Shown: positions 35,680 to 46,023 of the stretch, in pieces
Numbering within the stretch: position 1 is the stretch's first letter
Layout: the number at the start of each line of letters is the position of its first letter
Assembly: GCA_051453625.1 (NCBI GenBank)
Contig: JBOZIK010000001.1
Coordinates: forward strand, 188,428,453 to 188,492,452
Length of the DNA stretch: 64,000 nt
Direction: 5' to 3'
Source: Welwitschia mirabilis
Lineage: Eukaryota; Gnetophyta; Gnetopsida; Welwitschiales
The notes under the pieces: model-generated
The model's input: only the letters and a program-made list of their open reading frames with translations
Databases searched by the model: none
What the model was told of the DNA's origin: nothing
Position numbers and translations under genes: made by a program

Positions 35680-36780
35680 CTAGTCTGCATCACTAAAACC
35701 TACAAGATCAAAAGAAGTTTTAGTAGGATACCATAATCCATAGTCACTTGTACCTTTTGTATATCTTATAATTCTTTTGATAGCTTGAAGGTGTGATTTC
35801 TTTGGTTGAGTTTGATATCTAGCACAAATAAAAACACTAAATATTATATCAAGTCTACTTATAGTTAAATACAATACCCTTTCTATCATGCTTCTATAGA
35901 GTTTTTGATCTATAAATTTTTCATGTTCGTCAAGACTGACATTATATGAAGTTGACATAGGTGATTTAATTGATTTTGCATTTTCTAATCCAAATCGTTT
36001 GATCAAGTTTCTTGAGTATTTGGATTGAGATATTAAAATTCTATGTTTAATTTATTTGATTTAGAGATTAAGAAACATACAAACTTCACCAATAATACTC
36101 ATTTCAAAATGTATTATCATCATGCAAGTGAATTATTTTGAGAGGACTTCATTTGAGGCTCTAAAAATTACATCATCTACATAGATTTGAATGATAATAA
36201 AATCCTTCTTAGGATTGTTGACAAATAAAGTTTTATCTATAGCTTCATGAATGTAACCATTTTCATTAAGGAATGTAGCTATTTTTTTTTTAAGCCCTTG
36301 GAGCTTTATTTTAAACCATATAAAGCCTTTTTGAGTCTATACACATGACTTGATTTGTATGGATCTATTAATCCTTGAGGTTGTTTCACATAAACTTCTA
36401 CATTTAGAGTTCCATTTAGAAAGGCTTCCTACATCCATCTAAAAGACTTAAATATTATTAAAAGCTATATAGGATAGAAACATTCTAATGCTGTCTAGTT
36501 TAGCCATTAGTTCAAATGTATCTCCTACATCTATTCTCTCAAGCTGGTTGAATCCTTGGGCCACTAGTTTTATTTTGTTCTTAATTAAATTATTTTTTTT
36601 ATCATACTTAGTCTTATAATTCCAATTAAATTTTAGTCTTTTGGTTTTTTACAAGTTTCCAAACATTATTTCTTTTGAATTATTAAACTTTATCTTGCAT
36701 AGTCATTATCCATTCTTGAAAAGAATCTGCCTCTTTAAACTTTTTGGGTTTAATTTGAGAGATATAAAAAATGTAGGCAT
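35680..36780 (-). pseudogene. X1 reverse transcriptase (RVT_2 type), decayed
   Basis: The catalytic motif YVDD is intact (36172-36183; context IQIYVDDVIF). Upstream text includes LVAQGFNQLERID and KALYGLK with [14 protein letters not shown]. The C-terminal third is one open frame, 36006-35680 (KRFGLENAKSIKSPMSTS, VLYLTISRLDIIFSVFICAR, KRIIRYTKGTSDYGLWYP), typical of SIRE/Maximus. Stops occur between the pieces, for example after the KALYGLK motif. This is the best-preserved RT in the window. Confidence 0.9.
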
Positions 36781-37760
36781 AAAAATTTTTAAGAGATTTT
36801 ATTATTCAAAGTTTTAAGCTAACATATCTAATGATAGAATCTAGTGGATGATCTTTTAATTCTTTAAATTTTTTGGAGGTAAATTCTTGAGACGACTCTT
36901 CTTCCTTTTCAGTTATTACTTCTTTTATTATGGAGGTGCTTGGAGTTATATTTTCTTCATTGTTTAAAGGAAGAAGTCTTATATAAAGTCATCTATTTAA
37001 ATGTTTATATATTCTTCCACTATTAGACTCTATTTTTTAAAAACTTAAAAGGCTTCACTTCTAGTTAAGTATCCTAAAAATATTGCTTTATTAAATGTTC
37101 TCTATTCTTTAAGATAAAGAATTTACTTCTAAAACTTTAAAATATGAAACATTTGGTTTTATTCCTTTCCAAAGTTCATAGGAGTTTTTATCTCTGCCTA
37201 GTCTTATATATACTCTATTGATAATGTAGCAAGAAGTGCTTACAGCTTCAGTCCAAAAAGTTTAGGAATGTCCTTATCATTTAGCATTCTTCTTACCATT
37301 TCATGAAGGATTTGATTTTTTATCTCTATAATTCCATTTTGTTGAGGAGCCTTTGGGGTTGAGAACTACTGTTCTATACCATTGTCCATATAATGATTCC
37401 CAAAATAATGATTTTTAAATTCTCCTCTATGATTACTTCTAAATTCTTTAATAGTGTATTCTTTATAATTTTGTATTTGATTGCAGATTTTAACACAACC
37501 TTTAAAAGTTTTAACTTTGTTTTCTAAAAAGGCAACTCAAGTAAATCTAAAGTAGTCATCAATCATAGTCAATAAATATTATTTTCCTTCTAGACTTTTA
37601 GTTTGGACTAGACCCACTAAGTTCATGTAAATAAGTTTAAGTGGCATTGTTGTTGAGACTAGGTTTTTACTTTTATGAGATATCCTAACTTGTTTTACTT
37701 TTTGACAAGCATCACAAAGCCCATGTTTTTAATGTTAATCTTAGAAATGCATTTTACAAT
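36781..37760 (-). pseudogene. X1 integrase with both catalytic Asp changed to Asn
   Basis: From 37735 down: LCDACQKVKQVRIS (GAG-pre-integrase CDACQxGKQxRxS), then IYMNLVGLVQTKSLEGK, where the HxDLxGP catalytic Asp is Asn (codon 37621-37623), TMIDDYF, then RSNHRGEF, where the second Asp of SDxGGEF is Asn (37432-37434), and PQQNGIIEIKNQ with the catalytic Glu kept (37324-37326). VSTSCYIINRVYIR follows. The Asp-to-Asn changes are G-to-A on the coding strand. Stops are fewer than in RT. Confidence 0.85.
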
Positions 37761-38195
37761 CTCCTTTTTAATGGTAGTTTCAAGATGATTAAATTTTACA
37801 TAGCCTAATCATTAGTTTCATAATTATTCTTAATTTATATAACAAAAATAGTTAGAAGATAAAGACTAATTAATGTATTAAACATTATCTATTCTATTTG
37901 CTTTAATAAGAATATCTTTTTTTTTGCCATGTGTTAGTTCATACTTTTAACTATCAGAAATAACCTTATGACTTTATCATGTATCTGACTAATACTTAGT
38001 AAATTATGTTTAAGACCATTTACATATAAAACTTCATTAATCTTAGGTATGTTACCTCCATTGATGCTTCTAATCCCTTCAATCTTTACTTTTCCATTAT
38101 CATCAAATGTTACTTCTCCTTCATCAAAGTTATCCAAATGTTAGAATCTAGATTTATTACCTATCATGTCTCAAGAGTAGATACTATCAAAGTAC
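37761..38195 (-). pseudogene. X1 protease region
   Basis: The minus strand near 38195-38160 reads FDSIYSXDMIGNKSRF, matching LDSGCSRHMTGDKSxF. The catalytic DSG reads DSI. The open piece 38137-37934 continues DNFDEGEVTFDDNGKVKIEG and VLYVNGLKHNLLSISQ, a strong SIRE signature. The protease-integrase link below is broken. Confidence 0.85.
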
Positions 38196-38935
38196 TAGTA
38201 AGTTTCATTTGATACTTTAAAGCTATTTAGATGAATAAAATTTTCAAATTGTCATCCCTTACTCACTCAGTCCATTTGAAGTATTATAGTATACATCCCC
38301 TTAGAACAAATTTAAATGGAAAAGTACTAACAAACTTTAAAAAGAGCATTAACATTTTAGCATTACAAGATAATTTTAAATGAGCTATCTTTTCATAAAA
38401 ATGATACATATTTTTTGATACATAATTATTTTATCATGTTACCTAATTTAAATAATTTTTTGGTTTTTTAGAGATGAATCCAATACCTTTGTTGTCAAGA
38501 ACTGGTCTTCATATGCTAATCATATATTCTAATTTACTTGAACTATTTAAAAATTTATTTACAAAGTGAGACACGCTTTTTACCTCTTGAGTAAGTTTAG
38601 AGTTTTCTATTTGAACCATCATGTACCTTATCTCTAACTATTTCTTTTCCTTGTTCAAGGCCTTTACTATCTTGTTTAGTTCATTGATTTATTTTTCAAT
38701 TTTTTCAAATTTTGAATAGATTTTTTAACAAGTATCTTCTAGATTTCTTTGATCTTCTTTAATAAGATATAGATCATCTAGTTCTATTAAGAAAAACATG
38801 TTCTTTATGGAAGGGAATATTACCATGAAAGAAATTCTTTTGTCTCTATATGACTCTTGGCTTGAGCTAATATCATCTTCCTCATCTACGTTATCCTAGG
38901 TGGTAATGAAGGATGATGTCTTGGATTTTATTTAA
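38196..38935 (-). pseudogene. X1 gag-protease spacer and coiled-coil part
   Basis: Few clear motifs. About 38560-38780 on the minus strand is rich in Glu/Lys/Leu-type heptads, as in the coiled-coil of SIRE gag C-termini. Many stops. Included because it joins gag and protease without any inserted element. Confidence 0.5.
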
Positions 38936-39857
38936 TCTCTTCTATTATTTAGATATTCATTTTCAACATGTCCATATCCCTTACAAGAATAGCATTGGAT
39001 TTTCTTGCCTTTTTCTAGATCTTCTTAGTTTTGAATGATTCCCCTTTTATCCCTTACTTGATTCATCTCCTTTATTTCTACTGTGTAATTTTTTGAATCT
39101 TCTTATTAAAAGACCAACTTCATCTTCATCAAGATCTTCATCTAATTTTTCAAATTTGGACTCTTCTTGCATGCTTTTCAATGCAAGACTTTTCTTTTTA
39201 TCTTTAGAAAACTTTAGCTCATAAGTTTGAATATTTTCTTGAAGTTTCTTAAGTGTCATTCATTGATGTTCTTACTTTTCTTAATGGCTGCGACCTATGG
39301 CTCAAAGTGTTTTGGGAAAGATCTATAACTTTTCATACAACCTTTTCTTCATTCATTTTATTACCTAGACTTGTCATAGAGTTTATTATGTGTATTATTA
39401 TAGTAAAGAACTCTTGCAAAGTCTCTTCTTCTTTCATGCGAATATCTTCAAACTTGAAGATAAACATTTGTATTTTTACCTACTTTACAATGGATATTCC
39501 TTCGTGTGCTATTTTAAGAATATCCCAAGCTTCTTTGGAATGTTCATAAGTTACAATTCTTTTGAATTCATCTACATGCACTGCATAAAAACTAGCATTA
39601 AGAGCACATGCATCTAGGATAGCTTTGACTTTATTAGTAGGGGACCATTAGTCTCGAGGTTTTTCTACCACTATGATGGTTCAATTACTATCAGTTTTGG
39701 ATAGTGTGGATATGAGATATCCATTGTAGATTACCTTCTCTATATTCACATCTAAGGATCTAAGGAAGATTCTCATATGGATCTTCTAGTAAGCATAGTT
39801 TATCCAATTGAATATGAGTGGTCTTCTAGTAAAGAGGCCATCAGAAGGATTACTCAT
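38936..39857 (-). pseudogene. X1 gag, decayed
   Basis: The start codon at 39857-39855 begins MSNPSDGLFTRRPLIFNW, then INYAYXKIHMRIFLRSLD, the SIRE gag N-terminus (PPxFxGxNYAYWKxRMRxFL). Open piece 39259-39047 gives MTLKKLQENIQTYELKFSKD and DEVGLLIRRFKKLHSRNKG. The zinc knuckle QCYSCKGYGHVENE is at about 38998-38958, with its last Cys lost. Stops interrupt the core. Start chosen by the conserved N-terminus and its position about 65 bp below the LTR. Confidence 0.85.
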
Positions 39858-39908
39858 AGTTAGGATTCAAGAGTCTAGATCTATTAGGATCTACCAATGA
39901 CTCAACCT

Positions 39909-39923
39909 CTCTCTGGTATTAAA
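39909..39923 (-). other. X1 primer binding site
   Basis: Plus-strand CTCTCTGGTATTAAA is the complement of a TTTAATACCAGAGAG site; X3 has CTTGGATACCAAAT at 43719-43733. Both are variants of the copia tRNA-iMet PBS. Confidence 0.65.
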
Positions 39924-40503
39924 TGAAGAAGCTAAAACCCGAGAGGGGGGTGAATATAATTAAAAAATAAATTTAAAAACTATCTTCACAAAGTATTAAA
40001 TACTAAAAATATTTGTGCATATGAAATACAAAAAATGATCTAAAAGAAAAATCATCAAAAATAGAAAATATCAATAACAATTAATAGATACATGATTTAT
40101 AGTAGTTTAGGAAATCTTCTACTTTATTCTCGGTGGTCAGCTTTATTCAAGACTGATTTGGATCTTTATTACTCATTTTCCAGGTATCTTAAGTTCATCT
40201 CTAACCTTTCATAATCAGACTTTTTAGAGGCTTAGTCTCAATCTTTTAATAAAATACTTTTTAGTATCAATAGTCTACCAAAATAAATAGGTGCCACCAG
40301 ATCTGACGTACAACAATGATAGTACTAAATATGTGAAATGATATCATAAATTCAAGTACATATAATATAAACTAATTGGCCAAAGGATTGATAAAAAATA
40401 TGTTCATTTAATTTTTGGTCAAGTCAAGGATGTTTAATTATTTTGACAACTGAGAAATATATAGAAGATACATTTTAGGGTCATTAAGGGAATGGCTAGA
40501 AAA
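39924..40503 (-). repeat. X1 5' (middle) LTR, left part, interrupted by Y
   Basis: Starts TGAAGAAGCTAAAACCC and matches 32053-32650. At 40504 sequence of the Y LTR begins (TGATAGGATTGAGAACC). The rest of this X LTR is not seen to the right of Y. Confidence 0.7.
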
Positions 40504-41176
40504 TGATAGGATTGAGAACCCTAGAGCAGAAGATGAATAGGTTTTTTAAAAATATGCAACACACTATTCTAAATGAATCCAATCTTAAATAAAACTTGCA
40601 TATAATAATTAACTAATCCAAAATGTATATAAAATAGGAAAATAATAGAAGTAAAGAAATAACAACTAAAATTACAAAAATATTAAGTGTATGCATGCCA
40701 GATTTGTAGTGGTTTGGAAAATGCCTAGTCCACTCTCAATGATCAGCTTATTTCCAAGCTAGATATTGGACCTTTGTTACTCCACTAGGTATTCCAGGTT
40801 CACCTGTAACCTTTATAAAACATGCTTTTCAAGGCTTAGTCTTACCCTTTGAACAGACTTTTTAAGGATTAGTCTCAACCTTTCACAAAGCAAAGTAGTG
40901 ATATAATACTACTAAATATGCATAGATATCACTCATTCTTAATTCACTAGATTTAATGGAGCTCTTCTCCTATAGATGTAAAATGAATGAAGAATAGGAT
41001 CTAACTTTGAATGTAGAGATAATATAGATGATAGATCTTCTTTGGTTAGAAGTATAGATGCTAAGATATAATAATAAATATCATAATATTATAATGCTTG
41101 ATCCTTTATATCCAATAGATTGACACAATTGAAAATAGTTCCAAAAAGGATTCTAAAGTCATCTATCTCTTGGCTA
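40096..41176. repeat. tandem duplication, copy a (X LTR part plus Y LTR part)
   Basis: Runs from the ATTTATAGTAGTTTAGGAAA segment of X through the X|Y boundary to CTCTTGGCTATTTAT of Y. It is repeated at 41177-42310. The junction has the shared word ATTTAT. Confidence 0.75.
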
Positions 41177-42310
41177 TTTATGGTTTAGGAAATCTTCTAC
41201 TACATTCTCGGCAGTCAGCATTATCCAAGACTGATTTGGATCTTTATTACTCACTTTCTAGGTATCTCAAATTTACCTGTAACCTTTTTAGTTTAAACCT
41301 TTCACGAAAATACTTTTTAGTATCAATAGTATGCCAAAATTCACAGGCTCCACTAGATCTAAAGTATAATAATGATAGTACTATAATATGTTAACTGATA
41401 TCATAAATTCAAGTATATACAATGTAAACTAATTGGCCAAAGGACTAATAAAAAAGATGCTCATTTAATTTTTGATTAGGTCAAATATGTTTAATAATTT
41501 TGACAATTGAGAAATATATAGAAGATACATTTTAGGGTTTTACATGTAAATTTGATTATCTAATGGATAACAAAGCAAGAAGGTAATGGCTAGAAAATGA
41601 TAGAATCGAGAACCCTAGAGGGGGAGGTGAATAAGTTCTTTAAAAATATGCAACACACTATATTAAATGAATCCAATCTTAAATAAAACTTGCATACAAT
41701 AATTAACTAATCCAAAATGTGAATGAAATAGGAAAATAATAGAAGTAAAGAAATAATAACTGAAAGAACAAAAATACCAAGTGTATGCATGCTAGATTTA
41801 TAGTGGTTTGGGAAACCTCCTACTTCACTCTTAATGATCAGCTTATCCCCAAGCTAGATCTTAGATCTTCATTACTCTATCAGGTATTTCAAGTTCATTT
41901 ATAACCTTTACACAATGGACTTTTCAAGGCTTAGTCTCAACCTTTGCGTGGACTTTTCAAGGCTTAGTCTTAACCTTTGAAAGGAATTTTCGAGGCTTAC
42001 TCTTAACCTTTCACAAAGCAAAGTAGTGATGTAATATTGCCAAATATGCATGGATATCACTCATTTTGATTTAGTAGATTTAATAGAATTCTTCTCCTAT
42101 AGATGTAAAACAGATAAAGCACAGGATCTGACCTTGAATGTAGAGATGATATAGATAATAGATCTTCTTTGGTTAGAAGTATAGATGTTAAGATACAATA
42201 ATGCATATCATAATATTATAGTGCTTTATCCTTTAAATCAAATATATTAACACAATCGAAAATAGTTTTAAAAAGTATTCTAAAGTCATCTATCTCTTGG
42301 CTATTTATAT
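41177..42310. repeat. tandem duplication, copy b
   Basis: Repeats 40096-41176. It keeps about 45 bp of X LTR before the Y boundary that copy a has lost, and has three instead of two units of a roughly 30-bp repeat (ACTTTTCAAGGCTTAGTCTC) at 41918-42011. Confidence 0.75.
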
Positions 42311-43132
42311 TGAAAGGATTTTAGGGTTTACTACATTTGAAATACACTTCTAATGGTTATAAACAGCTAGAAAATAGCTATCCAATAACTACATAACTGA
42401 TACATAACGACTAGAAAATTTTACTTCCGCTCCGTCTAGTCACCCCTTTAAGAGTCTGGTTGACCCCATCTGGTGTTGTGACTTATACAGGTTACCTAAG
42501 TGAGAATTTCTGTCATCCCACTTTCTTATGGCTCCATGTCTAATCGATTCCATCTGGGTCTGGTCGACCCCAGTTCAGTTGCCTGCTACATGATCTAATC
42601 ACTTGCTTATCCTGATAAAATTCTTTCTAGTTTCTAGCATCAGATCCAGTCGATCCCTTAAGGTGTCTGGTCGACCTCATGATGATAGGCTTAGAAGTAT
42701 CAGTTGCATAATGCTCAGGTCTGGTCGATCCAATCATAGGTCTGATCGATCCCTTTATAATTAGTTCAAGAGTACTATTTATTAGGTCCTCAAATCCGAT
42801 CAACCCTATAAGGATCCAGTTGACCCCTTTCCATTTGATTTAGGGACTTAAGTTCTCAAGGTTACAGGTCTAATTGATTCCATCATAAATTCAGTTGACC
42901 CCTCTGGATGTAGTTCATTTTGTCTATCTGCTTCAGGTGCAGTCAACTCCTTGAAAGTTTAATCGACTCCTTAAGAGGGTAAAAAAACTGATAGGTTTCT
43001 AGTGCTCATATTTTAATGGTTTTGGTTTTATCTTTCAACTTATAAATAGTTAATATCTTTTACATAAGATACACAAAATTAGCTATACGGAAAACATTAG
43101 TTTAATATCAATTAGTAAAACATAATCTAATA
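41598..43132 (-). repeat. Y 3' LTR
   Basis: Starts TGATAGAATCGAGAACCC inside X LTR sequence and ends CATAATCTAATA; a polypurine tract (ATTACCCCCTTA on the plus strand, 43133-43144) follows. About 1.5 kb, related to but distinct from X. Confidence 0.75.
42420..42990. repeat. U3 motif array of Y (GGTCGACC type, best preserved)
   Basis: About eighteen words such as TCTGGTCGACCCC, TCTGGTCGACCTC, TCTGGTTGACCCC, TCCGATCAACCC and TCCAGTCGATCCC, some alternating with CCATCT or CCTTAAGG spacers. GTCGAC at the core is palindromic. Confidence 0.8.
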
Positions 43133-43194
43133 ATTACCCCCTTAGACATTAATGGCAAATAATACTTAGTTATAAAAAATTAGAACTTAGAAAA

Positions 43195-43294
43195 NNNNNN
43201 NNNNNNNNNNNNNNNNNNNNNNNNNNNNNNNNNNNNNNNNNNNNNNNNNNNNNNNNNNNNNNNNNNNNNNNNNNNNNNNNNNNNNNNNNNNNNN
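43195..43294. other. assembly gap (100 N)
   Basis: On its left is the first interior sequence of Y; on its right is the gag of another X copy. The Y interior, the Y 5' LTR and the rest of the X middle LTR are all missing here. Confidence 0.9.
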
Positions 43295-43733
43295 TTGATC
43301 TCAAGATTTTTCTATCACTATGGTGGTTTCATTAATATTTGTTTTAGATAGTGTGGACATGACATATCCATTATAGATTACCTTCTTTATGTCTTCATCT
43401 AAGGATCTAAGAATGATTCTCATATGAATCTTCTAGTAGGCATAGTTTATCCTATCGAACATGGATGATCTTCTGATAGAGAAGCCATCAGAAGGATTAC
43501 TCATAGTTAGGATTTATAAGTCTAGATNNNNNNNNNNNNNNNNNNNNNNNNNNNNNNNNNNNNNNNNNNNNNNNNNNNNNNNNNNNNNNNNNNNNNNNNN
43601 NNNNNNNNNNNNNNNNNNNNNNNNNNNTGATCTTCCGATAGAGAAGCCATCAGAAGGATTACTCATAGTTAGGATTTATAAGTCTAGATCTATTTGGATA
43701 TATTAATAAATCAATCTTCCTTGGATACCAAAT
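43295..43733 (-). pseudogene. X3 gag N-terminus and leader, duplicated around a gap
   Basis: 43295-43504 reads as the X gag start (MSNPSDGFSI..., YNGYVMSTLSKT) and aligns with 39652-39857. After the gap 43528-43627, positions 43628-43689 repeat 43464-43527 with a single visible difference (CTTCCGATA against CTTCTGATA). A PBS follows at 43719-43733. Only one gag start probably exists here. Confidence 0.75.
43528..43627. other. assembly gap (100 N) flanked by a repeated 62-bp segment
   Basis: The two sides of the gap carry the same sequence, as happens when two contig ends that overlap were not merged. Confidence 0.85.
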
Positions 43734-44929
43734 TAAGAATCTAGAACCCTATAAAGAAAAGGAGGTGTGTGAATAGGATTTATAAAAATAAATTTGAAAA
43801 CTATCTCCATAAGTATTGAATGCTGAAAATATTTGTGCAAATAAAATACCAAAAATGATCGGAAAGAAAATAACCAAAATTAAAAAATACTAATGTATAT
43901 TGACATGCAATTTATAGTGGTTTAAAAAAAACCTTTACTCCACTCTTAGTAATCAGCTTCTATTCAAGACTGATCTAGATCTTTATTACTCACTTTCTAA
44001 GTATCTCAGGTTCACTTGTAAACATTTATAATTGGACTTTTCAGAGGCTGAGTGTCAACCTTTTGAAAAAATATTTATTGGTGTCAATAGTGTGTTATAA
44101 TACATAGGATTCATCAAATTCAAAGTATAATGATGATAGTACTATACTATCAGAAGTCATATCATAAATCCAAGTACATACAATGCAAACTAATTGACCA
44201 AAGAATTAATAATCAAAAAGATGCGTGTTCAATTTTTGGTTAGATATGAGTTTTGAAATGATTATAATGGCTAAGGAATATATAGGAGATACATTTTATT
44301 ATTTTACAATTAAATTTTATTTTTTAATGGATAAAAATAGAAGGGTAAGAACTAAAAGATTTCCATTTCCATCATAAGTTGTCAACACCTAGTCGACCTC
44401 ATTAAGTGTCATCACTAAATTTGGCACCCCCATCTTCTTTAGTTGATCTAATTTCTTTATGTCTCATCTAATAGATCCCATCTAGGATCTAGTTGATTAC
44501 TTGTAGAAAAGTATAAAATAACATGTTTTATCCTAAGTCTAGTTGATTCCTCAACAATTTAGTCAACCCCTTGATGATAAAAAATGAAAGCATTTTTACT
44601 CTAGATTTGGTTAACCCCTTAAGAATTCGATCGATCCCTTGATAATCAAATGTGATAATTTATTCTATAGGTTTAGTCGATCCCTTAAGAATATGTTTGA
44701 CTCTTTAATAATTTGGTTTTAACACTTCTTTATGTAGGTTTGATTGACTGCTTTAAAATATAGTTGATTCCATTAAGGGACTGTAACTTATTAGGTACAA
44801 ATAAGACTAGTAATAAATGTTTTCTGCTTTTAATCTACAAGTATTAATATTTTTTGTAAGGAATACAACACATTGTGCTATATCAAAAAACTTTAGTTTG
44901 ACATCAAATTGATAAATTATAACATAACA
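43734..44929 (-). repeat. X3 5' LTR (right end of X/Y complex)
   Basis: Starts TAAGAATCTAGAACCC and ends TTATAACATAACA, retaining the CA end. It aligns with 32053-33308 throughout, including the U3 array at 44390-44770. Confidence 0.8.
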
Positions 44930-45186
44930 CTAAAAAGATGTGTACATACTTAAAGATATCTATTTAAAAAAAAGATAAAATATAAAAAAAATTATACCTA
45001 AACTTCAAAGACATATAATATATCAAAGACATATACTCAAAAGATGTCTACAGATTGAAGATATCTCATAGAAGACATCTTCCATTTTAAAGATGTGTTT
45101 CCTATAAAATAAAAAAGTTTTTATAGATATTGTTAAGAATAAATTAGGATAAAAAAGATAAAGTAACATGCACATAATAGACTAGT
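44930..45186 (-). repeat. C2 spacer upstream of ORF3, right part, with C-type motif array
   Basis: AAAGATGTGTACA, AAAGATATCTA, AAAGACATATAA, AAAGATGTCTACAG, GAAGATATCTCA, AGACATCTTCC and AAAGATGTGTTTC within about 170 bp. It continues the array broken by X at 32052. Confidence 0.65.
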
Positions 45187-45420
45187 TTATTATCACATAG
45201 TGATTTTGTAAACCTATCACCACTTAGTGGTTTGGTAAGAACACTAGTGAGTTGATCATTAGTATTAATGTATTCTAGAATTATGTTTTTATTTCATACA
45301 TGTTCTCTCAAGAAATGATTGATGATCTCTATATTTCTGGTTCTTGAATACTAAATTAAATTCTTCGAGATGTTGATAGCATTTTTGTTATTGCAATAAA
45401 TGGGAAGTAATGTTGGAATT
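45187..45420 (-). pseudogene. C2 RNase H C-terminus
   Basis: The minus strand reads LPIYCNNKNAINISKNLI, then YSRTRNIEIINHFLREHV and YINTNDQLTSVLTKPLSGDRF. This is the end of copia pol (IYCDNxSAINISKNPVxHSRTKHIDIRxHFxR, DQLADIFTKPL). The catalytic Asp of YCDN reads Asn. Only two stops in about 78 codons. Sequence homology to copia ends at 45420, so the rest of pol is deleted. Confidence 0.9.
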
Positions 45421-46023
45421 TAATTTATAGCAAATATTCTGAGAATATAACTATCATTATTCCAAATATAATGTTAAAAATTTCTACTATATTAAAATAA
45501 GTACAAATTATGCAATTGTAAAAGTTTAATATACAATAATAACAAAAACATAAGGCTAGATATAACGGGTAAGTCACTCTAAGTCTGATATTCTCAATAT
45601 AAAGCCAAAATAAAATTAATAATACTAATTCAAATAGTATACAAATATTTTCATAATCCAAAATAAGGTATGCATAAAACAAACAATGCAGTAGCATACA
45701 CTATAGATTAGAAGTTTAGAAATAAAATTTTAGTTTAGCTAGATGTCAAATTAAGATTTCAAGAAGCAATATTCTATAATACAATTAAGCTCAACTTTGA
45801 TTTTTAGATTTCATAACATCTTGAGTTTTACAAAAGAGTATGATATGAGAATGATGAAAATTCATAGCTTTTAGTATGATCCAAGTAAGGAAAATGGGTA
45901 GGCAATGATGGGAAAATAAACAAAGCCCAAGTTTCTAAGTGATCAAACTAAAGATTTTCAAAGATTTTGACTACTAAATAAAGTACATTATTTTATTTAC
46001 TATTTCCTAATTTTCTTAAAATG
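45421..46023. other. unassigned stretch between C2 and the P2 LTR
   Basis: I see no repeat partner in this window and no domain. The frame 45697-45425 (minus, 90 aa) is hydrophobic and open in AT-rich sequence, with no supporting motif. It may be flanking DNA in which P landed, or a piece of another element. Confidence 0.35.

Larger units (their letters stand above)
32053..44929 (-). mobile_element. X/Y complex: SIRE-type copia X in tandem form, with Y LTR inserted
   Basis: Left to right: X 3' LTR (32053-33308), X1 interior (33309-39923), X middle LTR broken by Y (from 39924), a duplicated X/Y LTR segment, Y 3' LTR to 43132, gap, second X gag (43295-43733), and terminal X 5' LTR (43734-44929). 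The outer flanks CTGCA (32048-32052) and CTAAA (44930-44934) are a weak candidate target duplication. C2 interior resumes exactly at the right edge. The arrangement suggests an LTR-interior-LTR-interior-LTR array, with Y in the middle LTR. Confidence 0.65.
18648..45420 (-). mobile_element. C2: SIRE-type copia subfamily C, truncated and split by A and X/Y
   Basis: Pieces in order: 3' LTR 18648-19846 and 29267-29484, interior 29485-32052, interior 44930-45420. Joined, they give 3' LTR, polypurine tract, UTR, ORF3, motif array and RNase H on the minus strand. RT, integrase, protease, gag and the 5' LTR are absent: the element stops in RNase H at 45420. C is the oldest layer, since A, X and N lie inside it. 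Confidence 0.75.

Noticed and set aside
43461-43706. 81-residue frame with an internal repeat
   Set aside because: It spans a 100-N gap flanked by duplicated sequence and runs antisense to the X gag.
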